Shown piece by piece: positions 21,224 to 33,829 of a stretch of 64,000 nt of DNA; position 1 is the stretch's first letter; each line of letters starts with the position of its first letter. A program made the translations under genes and the position numbers. The stretch is from Icerya purchasi (taxonomy: Eukaryota; Arthropoda; Insecta; Hemiptera; Monophlebidae): positions 593,737,643-593,801,642 of the forward strand of contig CM077115.1 of assembly GCA_039619475.1 (NCBI GenBank), given 5' to 3'. The notes under the pieces are model-generated. The model searched no databases and was not told where the DNA came from. It worked only from the letters and a program-made list of their open reading frames with translations.

Positions 21224-22058
21224 TGCGCAGAACAGTATTGCTTGCTTTCAAAAATAGTTTTATGTAATTAGTAAATTTATATATAGTACATACAAATTTT
21301 TGTTATACTTCGGATTTTCTGTTTTTTTCTATTTCAGTGACGAGAAATTTCACCCGTGCTGATTATTTTGATTTATTCTATACGTTCTCTTTATAACTAT
21401 ATGTTTTCATTTTATATGCAAGATTATTTTTAAATAATGGTATAATATTGTTGAATTATATAATTTATTAAGATTTTTAAATAATTAGTGCTACAATTAC
21501 ATTTGGTTGTGCACTATTTTTATTCCTTTATTTAATTTTTTGTAATACTTCTTTAATTGAAATATTTTGTTTTTCCTATACCCGTATGAAAAATAAATAA
21601 TTATTGCAGCGATCAAATGTAAACGTTTTACTAATACTTTTTTTTCTGTCCCTTTATCATATTCTTTCTTTATCTTTATCTGATTTTATAAAAAGATATC
21701 TATTTAGATGTATCTGTTATTTTTTGAGAAATAATGAATTAATTCAGATAAATTTTTTTAATGGGAGAATTTGTGATTCTGAATATTTTTTTTTTTAATG
21801 GTTAATGAAATTGGATAGAGGATGCTGAAATTATAATAAATTGAAAAAAAATATTAATTTGAACAAACATACAATTAAACTTTATTGGAAAATATAGATT
21901 AAAAATAAATCACAGACTTGTTTCTGAAACACAGTCCTATATTCATGGCGTATTACAAAATTATAAATTAATAAACTATAACGTACAAATTTTAAATAAT
22001 TATTTTAGATATTAAAAAAGTAAACCTATTAATTTCCTAATAAATAAAAATGTAAAAT
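21224..22058 (+). other. Foldback core, 3' non-coding part
   Basis: AT-rich. AATAAA at 21,592-21,597 is a candidate polyadenylation signal for the transposase message. A 64-codon frame at 21,604-21,798 is low complexity. Nothing else is seen. Confidence 0.45.
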
Positions 22059-22913
22059 AATCAACAGCTTTCTAAGTGATATTTGTTTCGATTTTTGTAT
22101 TAAACGATTATTTAGCAATGAACTGTGGTACACCAGCAACTTCATAAACCGCTTTTTGTTAATAACCACCAACTATTTTTCTTCAATATTGTGAAATAAA
22201 GATGTGCACAAATGATGAAAATTTGTGCACATTTCTGCACAAACGTAGCACGAACAATTGCACCATATTTTACAAAAAAATATTAATATAGGGGTGGGCT
22301 AATGTTTCAACAGCCCTCACCCCACCCGTTTTTCTTGTATATCGCGGGGTAGGAATGTGCACAAACGATGAAACCTTGTGCACATTTCTGCACAAACGTA
22401 GCACGAACAATTGCACCATATTTTACAAAAAAATATTAATATAGGGGTGGGCTAATGTTTCAACAGCCCCCACCCCACCCGTTTTTCTTGTATATCGCGG
22501 GGTAGGAATGTGCACAAACGATGAAACCTTGTGCACATTTCTGCACAAACGATGCACAAACGATTGCAGTTTATTTTGAAAAAAAATATTAAAGTGGGGG
22601 GGCCAACGTTTCAACAGCCCCCCCACCATTTTTCTTTAATATCGCGGGAGGGGGGTGTGCACAAACGATGGAACTTTGTGCACATTTCTGCACAAACGAT
22701 GCACAAACGATTGCACTATATTTTGATAAAAAATTCCAAAGTGGGGGGGCCAACGTTTCAACAGCCCCCCCAACTGTTTTTCTTTAATATCTCGGGATAG
22801 GAATGTGCACAAACGATGGAACTTTGTGCACATTTCTGCACAAACGATGCACAAACGATTGCACTATATATGAAAAAAAAATATTAAAGTGGGGGGGCTG
22901 TTGAAATGGACCC
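22059..22913 (-). repeat. Foldback right inverted arm (five ~150-bp units)
   Basis: Reverse complement of the left arm, with the same order of unit variants from the tip inward. It keeps an extra ~58 bp (about 22,108-22,167) that the left arm has lost. The outer tip ends GGACCC at 22,913. Confidence 0.92.
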
Positions 22914-22922
22914 AAATAATTC
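22914..22922. repeat. 9-bp target site duplication, right copy
   Basis: aaataattc, identical to 16,823-16,831. Confidence 0.93.
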
Positions 22923-25900
22923 TGCAGCCATATATCTAGCTTGTATTCTGCTATGAAATTTAAAATTCCGTTGGCGCAGTTCTGGCTACATACATGTGTC
23001 CTTTCCGACTACTGAGGATATACATATATCCGCTTCTCAACTCCAGCTCTGCCGGTAGTATACAACTCTTACCTATTGTGTATAATCGGAATCATCTTCG
23101 GCTGCGTATTCAACTCTAACTCCGTGCAGTAGCACTCCGAACGCATAAAGCAACAGTCTTTGAACACCGTGCAATGCGCGCAGCTAACGTCTTTCGGAGT
23201 TGCGATACACTAATTAACACCTGGCCAGAGATAAATCTGACTGTGTCCCCGAAATGACAACATTCGTTCGTTGTGTGACGTCGTTCGAAGTTACGATTAA
23301 ATCACGTATCGTTGGAGACGTATCATCCGGCTGTGTCCGAACGCGGATATATTTCCCCGAGGATATAACGGAGCTACTCATGCCTATTATACACATATAT
23401 ATGTCCCTTCTATTGTTGCAAATCACGAATACCGGTGTGCGATTATTGTTAGGCTATTTAACAATAGGGATTGCAGAATAGACATTGGGAAACAAAGCTA
23501 AGAGAGTTAAATTTATAGAAGCGTAGCTGGAAATGGAAAAATGAACTAACGCGGTAGCCAGGGACAGACTTGATTGGAATATTTTGGTATTTATTGTCTA
23601 TATTTTTTTCATCGTCGTCGTGCAGTGTAACTTCAAAGCCGATATTAGAAACAGGAAATATTCCACAAGTATGATCGATTTAACTGTTGGAAGGAAAAGA
23701 CAGCAGCTTTCGCAGTCGGCAGTTAATTAGAAACGCAAAGGCGTCAACAAGTAGAGATTTTTAATAAATATCGAACGGCCAAATTCGAACTTGCAGTTAG
23801 TGTTGACTATTCAGCGTCGATCAATGTGCGGTTGGCTAACTGCGATCGATTAGCGGATGACGGATGGGAGTAGATAAAACGTGGGGTAGTGAGACGGCGC
23901 CGAGCTAAATAAAAAATCTGGCATAATAAAATGCGAAGAGGCGAACAAGCAATTGTCATAGAGTTAATTAAATGATGTAGAGGTGGCTTTTGCGTAATGT
24001 AAAGATTTCCTTAATTCTATTACTTTGACCGAGCGGAAAACATAAAAGCCATCTCGACCGATGTATCAGTTCCAGGAGGTACGAAGCGAACTGAAAGCAA
24101 ACGCAGGAGGAAATCGAGGAAAACGAATGAGAGGGAAGAAGAAGAAAATGGAAATGCGAGCCGGCCACGATGATGATGACGCCGAGAGAAAAGGAAAAGC
24201 TAAAACTAGAATTACACACCGGAGACCCATTCCGGTAATTACGAAATAAATTGAAGCCTTACTGGTCCCATCGGAAAACTCGCTTTAGTTATCTATTGCC
24301 AGCTCCGTCGCTCGGCCTGCTTCTGCTTCATTATATCTCCGTTTACACTCTTATTTATTTAATTTTCTTTTAACCGAATCATACGCATCTCGCCGCTACC
24401 GCCACTCGCCTCACACATCCACCTACCTAGCCCTACATAAACGCCTTCGAAAAGCTACAAAACCAACAGCTCCTCGGCGCAACCCCCCCATTCATCCATC
24501 GACGACCGCTCTACTCACCTGCTGCTCCGTGCATAATTTATACAAATGCGCACGCCGCTTCTTATTTCTGGGTATATTTTATTTACCGACAGCACTGTGT
24601 GCTATTTTACGAGCCCCCTTCGTCCGCTAAACTATAACCCTTTTTCTTCGACAAAAATAAGCTTTTAACTGAATTTCTTGCTAAAAAAATATTTCGCTAT
24701 CGGAATTTTCACTAGAAAGCGAATAAACACATACGAAGGATGTAGTTTTCGTATATGGTAAAAAGCAGATAAATTTGTTGTTTCCATTTTTTTTCTTTTC
24801 TCGCTTTTATATATCAAATTGTCTGTTGTAGTAATAGGTTTGGCCGACAATAAATTTGTTAATTTTAAGCTAAAAAAGTGGATGGATTACTGTGTTTAAT
24901 TTTTTAAATATTTTCTCCAATATACGTAAACACAGTATACCACAGAGACTGGTAAAAAATATTTTTAACTCTTTCTCACTGTGAAAGATTTATACGCTTC
25001 CTTCCTTTTGATCCTAATTTTACAGCTGAATCTTCCGAAAGGGAAGCTAAATTAGATCGGGGAGGCTAATATGTTGGCAAATTGAAAGATATTATGATGG
25101 GAAGAATCGGACAGAAGTTTGACAGAAAAAAGCCCATGTTGATCAATTTTGAAGAGTATTGCGCAAAGTGAAGAATTGTATCAGGAAAGTACGAGCTTCG
25201 AAGGAAAAATAAAGTGTTTGAGTTGGAAATTCGGAGTCGAGTGTTCAATTTTTTTCTTATTCGCTGGAAATGGAAAGAAAGTTTGGGAAACGTGATTAGG
25301 TTTGATAGATGGAAGGTAGTGTATTTTGTAGACCTTCATACTCGGTTGTTTTTAATTCTAAAGAATTTCGAATATATGACCTTACATCTCGTTAATAGAA
25401 GCGAGTGAGAAGATACGTATATCGAATGAACGAAGCGAGGAAGCCAGTACTGGTAGTTCAGTCGATAGTCTCATTGTCGGGGAAATCGGAATGGCTAGGA
25501 ATCGAAATAGGGAATACCGAGATTTCCAGTACCGAGCTCATACTGTGCTGTGTGTTAAAGTTGCGATAGAACTTTAGCATTAATCCGTAAGAAAAGGAGA
25601 GCGGAAGGAAGAAATTTGCGAAGGTAGCCAACGATTTAGTAGAGAGTGCAGAATTTTAAAATTTGGCGTCCGTGAATCATAGGGAGTACTCTATGAAAAT
25701 GTTCAAAAAAGCATCCAGAGTTGAAAGTACCAAAATTGATTTGCTAATATAAAGAATTACGAAAATATTACAAATATTGTTTAATTCTTCCACGGTTGAA
25801 GGCGGTGTAAATAAAGCCGTTTCAATTTGTCGAACCGGCAGTTTGCTGAAATAATCCAGTTAAACGCGATATTTAAAACGTAATATTGCCTTATCAACGA

Positions 25901-27985
25901 GATAATAGAGTTTCTTAGTATTTTTTAGTTGCGGAAAATATTGCAAATAAAAAAGAAATGATACGCTTAGAACGTTATGGCTAGTGATGTTTACCCGAAA
26001 ACAGCACGTGGTAAACCTTATTGCTATGGATATCGATGTGTTTTCCCTACGATTGTGTTGCACTACTTGTAAGTTCCTGACGAAGCATTATTTATAATTG
26101 AACTTAATGTATTTTTACGAACTAGCTACTGAAGCAATTGTAATTCTATTAAAAAAAAAAAAAATTGATATCTTTGTTATAACTTTTCAATCAAACGTAG
26201 GAACTGATGAGGAAAACTGAGGATCGGAGGCTATGCAACCGTTGCGCATTCAGGTCTCGACGTCTGGAATCGGATTACGATATAGAAGAAGAATTGATCT
26301 CGTTATGTGGCAGCCGAGGCAAAGATGGAAAATGCAGATTTTTGCTATTAAATTCTTAGAAAAGGAATTAACATTTAAAATACACCGAAGTTGTCCCTTT
26401 TTTTTTTTTTTGAAAAAATTAGTTAATTTTTGATGAATATTTATTTTTAGGAATATGTCAGAGCTCGGTCGCGTTTCCGTTAGTGATAATTGCTAGGTTG
26501 TTCTTACATAACGGATTCTTGTACGAAAATTCGAGTTTGAAATATAACGTGACCGATCGGGTCAATTTCACATACGAGAACGTCACATTATTGCGTATAT
26601 GAGGAATTTCCATTAAAACGCACTGTAATGTGAATTCGGTTTTAAGGTAGAATGCCATATTGGCTAAACTGGTTTAATTGGCTAATTTGTAACGGATGAC
26701 TGAATATAAATAAGCGGTTTTTCTGATTTTTCTAATAGTTTCTACTCGTATCCGATATTAAGGATATGATGTAATTATACACTAAGATTTTTTTATAGAC
26801 GGGGTGATAAGTTTCGAGAAAAAAACGATATTTGCCGGCTCCGCGTTATTACAGTTCAAGGATTCATCACATTCATTGTCAAACTATTAATTCGAGGAAA
26901 AACTTGGAAATTTCGTACTGAAACGTTTAAACCATAAGTATATTTTCGAAGGGTCTGAGTGGGCTATTAGATTTACGACTAAGCAATTTTCAGTAGATTT
27001 GAAATAAGGAAAAAATGACGTGCAATGGGGTGGTCGTAAAATTCTGAGGTAACGAAGAGGTAGACATAATAAAACGACTAGGATTAACGGACATGTTTTT
27101 TGCTATCATTTTGTCGAGCTGTCATGGTCAGAGATAGTTGTTATACAGACTAGATAAGAGCTTAGTAGACAGATATTGCGATGATGTTTACCTTTTTCTC
27201 TATCCCAGCCTGGATACCGTCACTTGTATTGCAGAAAATTCAATCGATAAATTTGTCGATAAATTTCTCACCATTATTAGTTGCAAATTGCCTGGTTAGA
27301 TTTTCAGTTTTAATTGTTCTGCGAGTTCTTGTAAACTGTTAGCGACGGTTTTGTCGATGATATTAATTACCTACTGTTCAACTGCGGATTCCTCGAACGT
27401 AATAGAAAATGGCTCTTGAAAGGATTGATGCTTCCAGGCGCGTTTACTCTTCGCATTGGTTTTGCGGAACCTGCTTTGTTCCCCGCGGTTTTCATCCCCC
27501 CCCAAATGGGCTTATTTAATTTAAAGCCTCGATTTTCAAGTTGTGCGGCTATTCTGTGTTCGAATTTATACCGAATTCTTTTAAGCATGTTTGTTGCGTG
27601 ATTTTACTAATAAACAATATCTAATTATTACAGATGCTCTGGCTTCTCTTCAGTCTGTCTAGTATCCACCGTAACGGGTCCCCTCCAGTATATGGAAAAT
27701 AAAGAACGATAGTGCAATGATTCTATGCAGCCGGGAAGCGGGTACAGTTTCTTCGGTTAATATAGGTTGGAATAAATTTTGGCTGCCAAGGCAGCATTAT
27801 CTTTCTCTCTATGTTACCTGATAAGTTCCTATTTTTTGTCTAGGAGCGCAAAAGAAGAGCGAATTTCGCTTCGGCTGCAGCAAGAACCCGTTCTCAGTAT
27901 TGTAAGTTTGCGCGTTGAACCTCAGAGGCTACGGTTCAAATACTTTTCTACCCTCAATATGCGGTTGGAACATACGCGTAGCATA
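22923..27985. other. non-repetitive flank; no gene identified
   Basis: Composition is more balanced than elsewhere, notably 23,000-24,560. No frame longer than about 85 codons occurs and no domain is recognisable. On the minus strand a consensus splice donor (CAG|GTGAGT) sits at about 24,527-24,538, which might mark a host exon, but no coding support was found. The rest shows A/T runs only. Confidence 0.4.
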
Positions 27986-28094
27986 TCCTTTTTTTGTGAA
28001 GCAGCAGTTTTCTCCTATGTGTAGCACATTATTAAACACTACAGGTTTAATCGAATCGAGAACAAACCTGTTCACTTAGATCAGGTTCGGTCTG
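27986..28094 (+). repeat. dispersed repeat shared with 30,095-30,200
   Basis: The block gcagcagtt-t-ctatgtgtagcaca-tattaaa-act-c recurs diverged at about 30,108-30,200. Function unknown; it lies just upstream of a family X tail here. Confidence 0.45.
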
Positions 28095-28320
28095 CTAACA
28101 GCTTAATAATATTTCATACAGTCAGCTTCTGTCATTAGGTCTCCCTACTATGCCCTATAACTCTTCCTTTATCCTCTCCTTTCCTTCATCTTCTGTGGTG
28201 TCCGCACTGCTGTCCTTTGTTGCGTCCATTTCGGACCGCTTAGTTATTTAATTTCTTAGCTTAGTTTTCTTGTTGTTGGGTCAATGCCGCTGGCGCGCCC
28301 AAAAACAAAAAAAAAATGTG
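28095..28320 (+). mobile_element. non-LTR retrotransposon 3' end (family X, copy 1)
   Basis: One frame reads LLSLGLPTMPYNSSFIL, then SFPSSS and LLSFVASISDR, before a stop. A 3' UTR containing gggtcaatgccgctggcgcg and an A-rich tail follow. The same protein tail and UTR occur at 31,620-31,985 (LGLPIPYNSSFILFF) and, more diverged, at 58,540-58,740 (LGLPTPYCASYILSF). Conservation of the peptide between copies with different DNA supports a real coding tail. Confidence 0.7.
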
Positions 28321-30784
28321 TCCGAAGCATCCTGATGATACAAGATCCGTGAACATATAACAATAAAACAAAAAGATAGTGCGGTCGGGGGACCCCCGTC
28401 AGGAACGAAGTTCCTTACGTTATTTGTTTTTTTTTTCTATGGCCCGGCTTTAGTTAACTATCAAGCCACTTAGCCACCAACCAGTTAATATAAGAATACT
28501 GCCAACTAATGAAGGATACATAATATTTAATTAGGAAAAAAGTTACAGACAACGATGGCCGTAAATGTTCAACATTACCCACGGAGGTTGAATAAAATCT
28601 TTAGGATATTTGTTTAACTCTAAACGTGATTTAATATGTAAAATAAATCTATTGATTCTATTAGTGTATTTTCGTCACGCCAAAAAATGCTATCCTCTTT
28701 CATTCAGCTCTCTCTCTCTCTCTCTTTAATTTGAATATTTTATTTTTTTTTCATTTTCTCGATGTAGAAATGTAAAGGATTTAAAATAATAAATTAAATA
28801 TAAAATAGTGAATCATAAATTATATAATACAAAAAAAACTAACGGCAGATTTTTCTTAAAAAATTATTTTAAACGTACGTGTCAGCGATTTATAACATAT
28901 TAAAAATTCAACTTTTTAAGTAACTATCAACTTAGTGTCCGAGCAATTAATTAATAACAAAAATAGAAAAGTAAAAAAAAGATACATTGTTTCTTATTCT
29001 TATGCGAAAAATATATATCATACTTGGCAAGATTCACATTTTGTTGTAATTTCTTTTTTTTTTGATTCTGTCGGAATTGCTGTAGACATTGAACGTTTGT
29101 TTTTGGTAAATTTTTCACGCTTTGGAACTAATTAAAACAAAAACAATAAATAAACCCCATCAGACTCAAGCAAGTGTAGTAACGCCGCACAAAAAAAACG
29201 CGCCAATTTTCCAATTCAATATACACCTGTGTAGAATTGAGCTTATACAGCTGACCGCGCGCAATGCTCGTTGCTCAAATCTCGATACTCGCCCTGCAAG
29301 TTCATTAAGAGTATTATAATTTCCGCTTTTTTGTTAGGTTTTTGAGAGAAAAACTAAAGCGATTAATGGCAGCTTTTTTTCTTTGATACTTTCATCTCTT
29401 ATTGTTAGGAAGAGTTTTTTTGTTTGTGATAAATTTAAATTTTTAATTGGATAGTTTGAAAGTTTTTTTTTTTTTTTTTTTAGGCTAAATTAAGTTTTTG
29501 GCGCATTACGTTGATTTCAAAATTATCGAATAGTAGTAATAATATATCAAACGTTTATTACTCGATATATGTGTTCTCACGATAACTAGTTTCATATTCA
29601 GCTAGTTGACAAATAAATTTTGCAGTTCATAGCGCAGGATCATAGAAAAAGTAATAGGGCCTGAAAAGTCGAATCCTATTGTAAATCTGTTAAAAAATTA
29701 GAGAATTTGTTTGTGTATTTTCTTTAAATTTTATTTTTCGTCCTAACCGCTGATTTCAGCCATTTTCACGCATCAATGCAATTACATATTAATTTTTTAT
29801 GAACAAATAATAACGTACATCCTTGGGAATAAAAAAAAAGATTAAGCCATCCCTTCTCCCCTGGAAAATAAAAAATAAAACAGGAGCAAGAAACAAAATT
29901 ATAATGAAATTTTGATATACCTAATTCATTTGTAATCAACAGGTAATTCCATTTGATTACAGCGAGAAAAAATCCATCAAGTCAAATGTATATTGATGTG
30001 ACAAGCTAAGAATCCTCCGCTCTCAATAAATTTTGTTTTGGGATATGCGTCTGTACAATCAGATCTTTGAGATTGCCCGTTTTCCGACTATGTGCATATT
30101 TTTCAATGCAGCAGTTGTTCCTACTATGTAGCACACTATTAAATACTGCGGAAAACGAATCCCAGGATATAATCCTATCCACTAACCAAGACCAGTTTAA
30201 GTCCTTACTCTAGTGCCAAACACCTAATAAATATGTTACAATATTTCATTTGCTCAGCGTGATGACTATACTACAATTATAAACAATACGCGAGCATAAA
30301 ATTGCAAAAAAAAATAAAATAAAATAAAATAAAAATTATTCTACGGATACAGATATTTTTAAAATTAAAATTATTTTATTTATTGTCAGAAGGTCCCGTG
30401 CTGAGACATGTTCAACTTTTTTTCATATTTTTATCTGTAATAATTTTTTTCGTTTGTTTGTTTTTTTTTTTTTTAATTTATACACAATTCAGTACAAGAC
30501 CGATAATGTAGAATTGAAAGGGATTTTATTGTTGCGAAAAACAATTCGAATCGCTTTTTTAATCTATCGTATTACCCCGTACGCATATCATCGGCTTGAT
30601 AATTTTTTTTTTTTTTTTTTTTTTTAAAGTTACTTTGTGCATATTTTTTGCTGTTGGCAATAATTTTACGTATTGACCTATTTTTCAATTTTTCTTAATT
30701 ATCATCAATTATATTATGCTATAAATCTATGCAATATCTTCATTTTCAGAATAAATTTTTTCACCATAAGTAATTATTTTAAAT
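28321..30784. other. AT-rich non-coding DNA with retroelement scraps; no gene seen
   Basis: Contains a (TC)n microsatellite (28,708-28,727), poly-T tracts (about 29,463-29,482 and 30,601-30,625), an (AAAAT)n run (about 30,308-30,335), and the second copy of the 27,986 repeat at 30,095-30,200. No coding region is supported. Confidence 0.5.
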
Positions 30785-31516
30785 TTAATTTTTTTTTAAT
30801 AGATCACCCCTTAAGGGAGTGATGTAAGCAACTGAAATCTTAACTTAAATAATCGATACTTATAAACTATAATGTATAATATGTCGTGGAACTAGTCCAG
30901 TGAATGGTTCTCGTTAACATTTAACAAAAATATTACTATTAATTGGGTGATTTACAAGTAATTACATATATGTGCGCTTTAGGCGCCTAATGTAATTTTT
31001 CGTGCTGAGTAGCTGAATGGCCTCTATATTTACGTGATCATGTAGCCGCTTTTCATGTTGGATGGCAAAGTCACGAATAACATCGTCAACTAGCTTCATA
31101 TCGAGATCACGATGGATATCCTCGTTGCGCTGAAATCAACAAGCGTTTGTTGTTGTACGAATAATAATATTTTGTCGACGTTGGATGATATTCCTGCTCG
31201 GTCGAGAAGTACATTCCCGTAACTGGACTTCATATGTCCAAGTTGGACGCAGGATCGCTTGATATAGAAAACGTTTATTACATGGACTAAATGGTGATTT
31301 TCTGTCAATTAGCCAGTACATCTGACTAAGCTTGCGCTTCAGTTGTAACTTTTTGTGCTCGATATGTGTTTTCCACGTGAGCCCCGAATCGAGATTCAAT
31401 CCGAGATACTCTAGACTCTGGTATTTGGATGTCATTAATACCGATGCTGTAAGTCAACTGAGCGAAGAGTATATGTAACGTGGACAGCCTTCTGCTCATT
31501 GAGCTTTATCTAAATT
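30785..31516 (-). pseudogene. jockey-like non-LTR retrotransposon, RT C-terminus and 3' UTR
   Basis: From about 31,516 downward the minus strand reads KLNEQKAVHVTYTLR, then after frame changes INDIQIP and SLEYLGLNLDSGLTWKTHI. The last is the YLG-LD--LTWK-HI signature following the RT active site in jockey elements. It continues through YWLIDRKSPFS and LYQAILRPTWTY to NIIQRRQ. Past an in-frame TGA replacing Trp come DLDMKLVDDVIRDFA and HEKRLHDH, ending at a stop near 30,970. The 3' UTR (about 30,795-30,965) contains cttaaggggtgatc and an A tail. The copy is 5' truncated, with two frameshifts and one stop. A UTR-only relative is at 7019-7222. Confidence 0.85.
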
Positions 31517-31619
31517 TATAAATGTTCTTCCGTTTTTCCTTTGTTGTAAAAAAAAAAAAAAGAAAGGGAAAAATAACTGTTGACTATTCAAAATACGGAA
31601 CCGTCGGGTCTTTAGAATT

Positions 31620-31985
31620 TTTTTTTTTCATTCTCTCCTCCCCTCCTCTCGCTTTCGATTTGCTCTGTTGCCTTCTCCTTATTGTTCTCTTCGCGATTGT
31701 GATCCTCCCCTCGTATATGTGATGCTGATTACATTTTCTTCGAGTGTCCTGCTCTTCGTAACGAACGCTCCTCCCTTTTATACAGTCAGCTCTTATCATT
31801 AGGTCTCCCTATTCCTTATAACTCTTCCTTTATCCTCTTCTTTCCTTCATCTTCTGTGATGCTTGCACTGCTGTCTTTTGTTGCATCTATTTCGGACCGC
31901 TATCTAATTCTTTAGCTCAGTTTTTCCTGTTATTGGGTCAATGCTGCTGGCGTGCCCACAAAAATAAAAAAAAATAAAAAAATAG
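31620..31985 (+). pseudogene. family X non-LTR retrotransposon, C-terminal zinc-finger tail and 3' UTR (copy 2)
   Basis: Around 31,700 the plus strand reads ICDADYIFFECPALRNERSS, the C...H...C part of a CCHC-type motif at the end of such ORFs. It is followed by LLSLGLPIPYNSSFILFF and a stop, then the tgggtcaatgctgctggcg UTR block and an A-rich tail ending about 31,985. Homologous tails are at 28.1, 33.3, 41.1, 42.9, 58.5 and 60.8 kb, all on the plus strand. Confidence 0.75.
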
Positions 31986-33199
31986 AATTTTTTTTAATAA
32001 TATAGGTGAGCCTGGAAACAAAACTTTTTAATGCCGCGAGAAAATTTGAAATTACATAATATCGCTAGAAAGGAAAGCGCCTTCACTTGAGTAAGTGGTC
32101 AATGGTAATTGGTGTAACGTATTAATAAATTCACACAGTTATTGTATGGAAATAGGGAATGCAGTGCAGGAAGCTGAACTGAGTGCGATAATATCTCGGG
32201 GCAAACAGAACGAGTTGCAGCGAATCAAGTTTAATTGACTCAGATTGATCAACAAAAGTTGAACAAAAAGTACCCAAACACATTTTGTTCAAATTAAACC
32301 GGTTTCAAACACTTCACATCGTTCAAGCGATGAGTGCTTTCAAACGTGTTGAAGTGATCATGTCACGAACTGTGTATTTTACTATTTTTAATTTTTGGAA
32401 CCGGTGCATTAATAATTAAAAATGTGTCCGCGAAAATTCTTTGAACTTTACACGATTAATTTTAATTCTGTTTTTGGAGTCGTTGAACGGATTAAAAATA
32501 AAGAAGCGAGAGAAATGGCTTTTCAGAATCTATTGTTAAAGAAACATAGCAAACAATATTGCCTACTAATAATTAATTATTTAAAGCGTTGCATCACCTT
32601 GAAAGCTTTAATTTGGTGATTAATTAAGGTATTTATTCAAAAGGGGGAATGGTGCAATTTAACAATGAGCATTCGATCGGCATTAAAATGCGATTAATGA
32701 ATGTTTTTTACATACGCACTTGTATTTGAAAGAAAAAAAGAAAAATGCTGTATAACAAAAGAAATGTACAACGGTTTTTGCGAAATATGAAAATTTCAGA
32801 AAATCGTTTTAGTCATTTTCAACCTCACAGTTAATGTATATGAAAAATCTTATAAATTCTCGTTCTTTCTGATAAAATCCCTCTACAAGTAATGGAAAAG
32901 AGAGCTTCTCCTAAATTTTCCAGTTGATTAATTAAAAATTATAATTTTTAAGTTGAGCGTAAGTTTGGAAAAATTGATTTTGGGAAAAACGTCCTTTCGA
33001 AATATTAATTATCAGTATGTAAATGAGTGCCAAGATTAACACTTTTCAGCTGAGCAATCGCCGAAAATACTAGAGAGCGCCTGTAAAGCGATGTACGTTC
33101 GGTAGAGGCCATAACCATTTTCAAAAAGTTTTAGTTTTTTTCTTGAGTAGCTCCATCGTACGATGATTATTTTGTAACAGGCGAATTTCAACCGTTTCC
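31986..33199. other. AT-rich non-coding DNA; no gene seen
   Basis: Nothing beyond short frames (for example 32,422-32,619) and A/T runs. Confidence 0.5.
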
Positions 33200-33660
33200 A
33201 CCATCATACTCTTGGTTCCTAGATTTTCCACATCGTCGTCGTTCTACTATATCCTCTCTTTGTCGCCTTCGCTTTAGTCACATCTGTCTTCCTGCTTCCC
33301 TTTATCGATTTGCTATTATTTCCCTTCCTCTCTTTCCCTTATGCGTGGATAACACATTCGATTGTGACGCCGATCACATTTTCTTCGAGTCGAGTGTGCA
33401 TCTTTGTCCTCTGAATGATTTCCTCTATACTCAGATCTACTATCCCTTAATATTATCCCCATGTCTTACTGTGCATCCTTTATTCTCGTTTTTCCCTCAC
33501 TGTCAGTTGTTCCTGCTCTTGTTAAATTTTTGTCTTTAATTTGCGACCGTATAAAAGTAAGTCCTTCATCCTCTTCTTATCTTGATATTCCGATTCATCC
33601 ACCGCCTTTACCTAGTGCATTGTGGATCTCTTTGTTCGGATGGTGGCCATAGTGGTACTA
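33200..33660 (+). pseudogene. family X non-LTR retrotransposon, C-terminal region (copy 3)
   Basis: Plus-strand translation gives RRRSTISSLCRLRFSHICLP, then ASLYRF and, near 33,360, FDCDADHIFFES. This is the usual order of an R-LRxxH block, a Y-F block and a CCHC-type finger. In the next frame MSYCASFILVFPS and ICDR align with the NSSFIL-FPS...SDR tail of the other copies, so a frameshift near 33,460 separates them. The final Cys of the finger is Ser here. Confidence 0.7.
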
Positions 33661-33829
33661 GGTCAAGGTGTGGTGTATCTTCCTGGGTCAGTATGAACTT
33701 TGCTTATCTTTTAACGATCATACTAGTCTTCTTCGATGTAGAGCTGCTTTCTTTCTTCTCCTTAATATTTCGTAAGCTTATCGTCTGTAGATGCCGTTTG
33801 AATGATGGATAAACAATTACTTTGCTTTT
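33661..33829. other. no feature seen
   Basis: Junction between two retroelement remnants. Confidence 0.3.

Larger units (their letters stand above)
16832..22913 (+). mobile_element. complete Foldback (FB-NOF-like, MULE superfamily) transposon
   Basis: A 6,082-bp element bounded by GGGTCCATTTCAACAGCC on the left and its reverse complement on the right, flanked by identical 9-bp duplications. Long inverted arms (about 801 and 855 bp) each consist of five ~150-bp tandem units and enclose a 4.4-kb core coding for a DDE transposase. Drosophila FB-NOF has this same architecture: arms of internal repeats, a 9-bp duplication and a NOF-type transposase between the arms. The coding strand is plus. Arms match almost base for base except for C/G-run lengths and one ~58-bp indel, so insertion or arm homogenisation is recent. 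The core also holds a T tract (18,299-18,324) and a polyadenylation-like AATAAA at 21,592. Confidence 0.92.

Noticed and set aside
24520..24545. Minus-strand CAG|GTGAGT splice donor of a host exon
   Set aside because: A consensus donor alone is expected by chance; no open frame upstream shows coding character.
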